Below, in pieces: positions 5,510-7,343 of a stretch of DNA of 7,343 nt. The notes beneath the pieces were generated by a model. It saw only the letters and a program-made list of their open reading frames with translations. It did no database searches and was not told the DNA's origin. Each line of letters begins with the position of its first letter. Position 1 is the stretch's first letter. Origin of the DNA: an uncultured Campylobacter sp. (GTDB lineage: Bacteria > Campylobacterota > Campylobacteria > Campylobacterales > Campylobacteraceae). The stretch covers positions 1-7,343 of the forward strand of contig NZ_CALIBH010000009.1 in the NCBI RefSeq assembly GCF_938045775.1. Reading direction: 5' to 3'. The translations under genes and the position numbers were made by a program.

Positions 5510-5816
5510 TTTGCGCCTCTTTACGCCACGCTTAAATTTGCGCTAGTCGAAATTTAGCGCCCTTGAAATTTACGCCATAAAATTCTAATCTACAAAATCG
5601 CGCGCCGCTCTGCCTACTTGCCACGGGCTTGTTAGACGCTTTTTAAATTTTATTTTACGCCGAAATTTTACGCTCAAATTTTACTTGCCGCTTTGAAATT
5701 CCAACGCTGCAAAGCCCACTCACATCGCAAAATTTCACGCCCGAAAGCTCATCCGCGCCATAAAATTTCACTCGTCCGCCGCAAGATAAAAGCCTCCTTG
5801 CGAGATAAATTTAGCC
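5496..5816. repeat. Spacer between rnj and kdsD packed with AAATTT-nn-CGC motifs
   Basis: The 340-base gap between rnj and kdsD (5481-5820) holds no convincing gene beyond the leader ORF. Instead AAATTT recurs about ten times, at 5496, 5534, 5550, 5566, 5645, 5663, 5676, 5730, 5763 and 5807. Many copies are followed within a few bases by CGC or CGCC (AAATTTGCGC, AAATTTAGCGCC, AAATTTACGCC, AAATTTTACGC, AAATTTCACGCCC), all in one orientation. Three successive copies (5534, 5550, 5566) are exactly 16 bases apart. Similar motifs occur in other spacers of the window, so this looks like a genome-wide habit concentrated here. Confidence 0.55.
5780..5802 (-). terminator. Weak hairpin after rnj, enclosing an AAGGAGG sequence
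   Basis: CGCAAG (5780-5785) and CTTGCG (5797-5802) pair around an 11-base loop, 19 bases after the rnj stop. On the minus strand the loop gives a TTTTAT run but no T tract follows the stem, so termination is doubtful. The 5' arm and loop together contain AAGGAGG (complement of 5793-5799), a perfect ribosome binding site that would be partly hidden by the stem. Confidence 0.25.
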
Positions 5817-5820
5817 GCGC

Positions 5821-7343
5821 TTACATCAAATAAATCACCGGCACGATGGTCGGATATTTTTTGATCTTTCTAAAGATGTGCTTTCGCACGGCCTGGCGGA
5901 TCTTGCCCTCCAGCGCCCAGTGATCGAGCAAAATTTCATCTTTTAAATTCGCTAAAAACTGCTCGATGATGCCCTGCATCTCCTTGGTAAAGTGCGCCGT
6001 TTGATTATCGGCGACGAGCCCGTAGGTGATGACGCGCGTCTGAATGAGCCTCTTTTCGTTTTTGTCGATCTGCGCGATGATGACCGCGACGCCCGCATCG
6101 GCTAAATTTTGGCGGTGCTTGACGATCTCATCAGAGATCTGCTTGTTGATCTGATTATCGATAAAAACCTTGCCCGTCTTGACGGTCTTGACGCGCTTTA
6201 GATATTTTTCGCAAACCTCCATCTGATCGCCGTCGTTCATCAGATAGATATTTTTCTCCTCGATGCCGCACTCCATCGCGGTCTCTTTGTGCTTTACGAT
6301 GTGATTATACTCGCCGTGCACGGGTAGGAAAAATTTCGGCTTTATCAGGCGCAGCATGAGTTTTTGCTCCTCGATCGAGGCGTGCCCGCTTACGTGTATC
6401 TCGCTGAAGTCCTGATACGCGACCTTTGCGCCGCTTTTTAGCAGGTAATTAAGCACGGTTGAGACGCTGCTTTCGTTGCCCGGGATCGCTTTGGCACTGA
6501 TGATTACTTGGTCGGTGGATTTGATCTTGATATATTTGTGCTCGTCCGTCGCCATACGGTACAGCGCGCTCATTGTCTCTCCCTGCGAGCCGGTAGTAAC
6601 GATTAAAACCTCATTATCGGGGTATTTGGAGACCTGATCGGCATCGACGAAGATTTTTTTGTCTAAATTTACATAGCCGAGCTCCATCGCGGTAAATAAA
6701 TTCCGCTCCATGCTTCGCCCGATGACGCAGACCTTGCGGCCGTATTTTACGCCGCGCTCTATAGCCTGATATACGCGGTGGATGTTTGAGCTGAAGGTAC
6801 TCATTATCACCCGCCCCTTACAGCTTGAAAATATCGTATCAAAGGTCTTTCCTACTGAGCTTTCGGACTTTGTGATCCCCTCTTTGTGCGAGTTCGTGCT
6901 ATCGCTCATCAAAAGTATGACGCCCTGATCGCCGTAATACGCAAGGCGGTTCAGATCGGTCGGATAGCCGTCAATCGGCGTGTGGTCGATCTTAAAATCG
7001 CCCGTGTGGATGATGGTGCCCGCCTTCGTCGTGATCGCTAGCGCGCTTGCATCGATAATCGAGTGCGTTATATGGATAAACTCGACCTCAAAATCGCCGA
7101 TCTGATAGAGCTGACGCTTCTGCACGGGACGGAAGTAGCTACGCTCGGCTTTGAGGCCGTGCTCTTCAAATTTATTGCTTATCATTCCCAAAGGAAGCGG
7201 CGTAGCGTAGATCGGGAATTGAAATTCTTTGAAAAAATATGGCATCGCGCCGATATGATCCTCATGCGCGTGGGTGATAATGATGCCTTTGATCTTGTTT
7301 TTTATCTTGCGAACATAATCGAAGTCGGGGATTAAAATGTCCA
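5821..7343 (-). CDS. rnj: Ribonuclease J, metallo-beta-lactamase/beta-CASP family (5' end beyond the window)
   Basis: RNase J is a cytoplasmic zinc-dependent 5'-3' exoribonuclease and endonuclease for mRNA decay and rRNA maturation; Campylobacterota use it instead of RNase E. The frame stays open to the right edge: 506 codons plus the stop are visible. The ATG at 7245 is internal, because upstream of it the frame encodes IIITHAHEDHIGA, the HxHxDH zinc motif (H24, H26, D28, H29 of the visible part; 7255-7272). Further motifs are THS followed by IIDAS, HTGDFKID, MSDSTNSHKEG, STFSSNIHR, GRSMERN, TTGSQGE, AIPGNESSV, IHVSGHAS and LPVHGEYNH, the last two being beta-CASP motifs. The C-terminal domain (about 390-506, starting near KTGKVFIDNQI) is present. 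Missing are the N-terminal strands and any epsilon-type extension. kdsD lies 340 bases downstream; ksgA is the neighbour I would expect upstream, outside the window. Confidence 0.97.
   Translation of the reverse strand, partial: DILIPDFDYVRKIKNKIKGIIITHAHEDHIGAMPYFFKEFQFPIYATPLPLGMISNKFEEHGLKAERSYFRPVQKRQLYQIGDFEVEFIHITHSIIDASALAITTKAGTIIHTGDFKIDHTPIDGYPTDLNRLAYYGDQGVILLMSDSTNSHKEGITKSESSVGKTFDTIFSSCKGRVIMSTFSSNIHRVYQAIERGVKYGRKVCVIGRSMERNLFTAMELGYVNLDKKIFVDADQVSKYPDNEVLIVTTGSQGETMSALYRMATDEHKYIKIKSTDQVIISAKAIPGNESSVSTVLNYLLKSGAKVAYQDFSEIHVSGHASIEEQKLMLRLIKPKFFLPVHGEYNHIVKHKETAMECGIEEKNIYLMNDGDQMEVCEKYLKRVKTVKTGKVFIDNQINKQISDEIVKHRQNLADAGVAVIIAQIDKNEKRLIQTRVITYGLVADNQTAHFTKEMQGIIEQFLANLKDEILLDHWALEGKIRQAVRKHIFRKIKKYPTIVPVIYLM

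Noticed and set aside
5481..5820. CRISPR-like array suggested by regularly spaced short motifs
   Set aside because: The motif core is only 6-12 bases, degenerate, unevenly spaced overall, and lacks 23-40-base repeats with unique spacers.
7063..7335. 90-codon plus-strand frame at the right end
   Set aside because: It is antisense to the highly conserved RNase J zinc-motif region; the composition is that of a shadow.

Overview
The window looks like a chromosomal segment of a Campylobacterota bacterium, most likely an oral or intestinal Campylobacter of moderate GC content (the C. gracilis / C. showae / C. rectus / C. curvus kind). The grounds are the recognisable protein sequences, the promoter style (TG-extended -10 boxes with no clear -35), a mix of GC-rich codons with AT-rich spacers, the constant recurrence of AAATTT in noncoding DNA, and the pairing of an RNase J gene with kdsD, which I recall as a conserved neighbourhood in Campylobacter and Helicobacter. 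The genus is an inference; no rRNA or marker gene is present to fix it.

Left part (1-2331): a plus-strand gene at 149-1300 encodes an unrecognised 383-residue protein whose segment order resembles plasmid replication initiators of the Rep_3 type. It is preceded by an AT-rich stretch with a tandem 10-bp repeat and a good promoter. Facing it is a minus-strand gene at 1390-1983 for an unrecognised 197-residue soluble protein with its own promoter and a strong ribosome binding site. Then comes a minus-strand elongator-type tRNA-Met(CAT) at 2185-2261, transcribed divergently from the next gene.

Middle (2332-3258): lemA encodes a single-pass membrane protein. It is followed by 363 bases with no credible gene but several inverted repeats, one set with pseudoknot-like topology. 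LemA is often seen next to other membrane-protein genes, but here it stands alone.

Right part (3259-7343): a minus-strand series, read right to left: rnj (RNase J, cut by the right edge), a 340-base spacer full of AAATTT-nn-CGC motifs, a possible 10-residue leader ORF overlapping kdsD by ATGA, kdsD (arabinose-5-phosphate isomerase for Kdo/lipooligosaccharide), rluB (23S rRNA pseudouridine synthase, TAATG overlap with kdsD), and ybaK (editing of mischarged Cys-tRNA(Pro), 15 bases after rluB). kdsD-rluB-ybaK is almost certainly one transcript; rnj may feed into it or be separate. The unit mixes RNA metabolism and translation quality control with one outer-membrane precursor enzyme.

No mobile element, CRISPR array or defence system was found. 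The points most worth following are the initiator-like protein with its upstream repeats, the coupled leader ORF before kdsD, and the structured spacer between lemA and ybaK.
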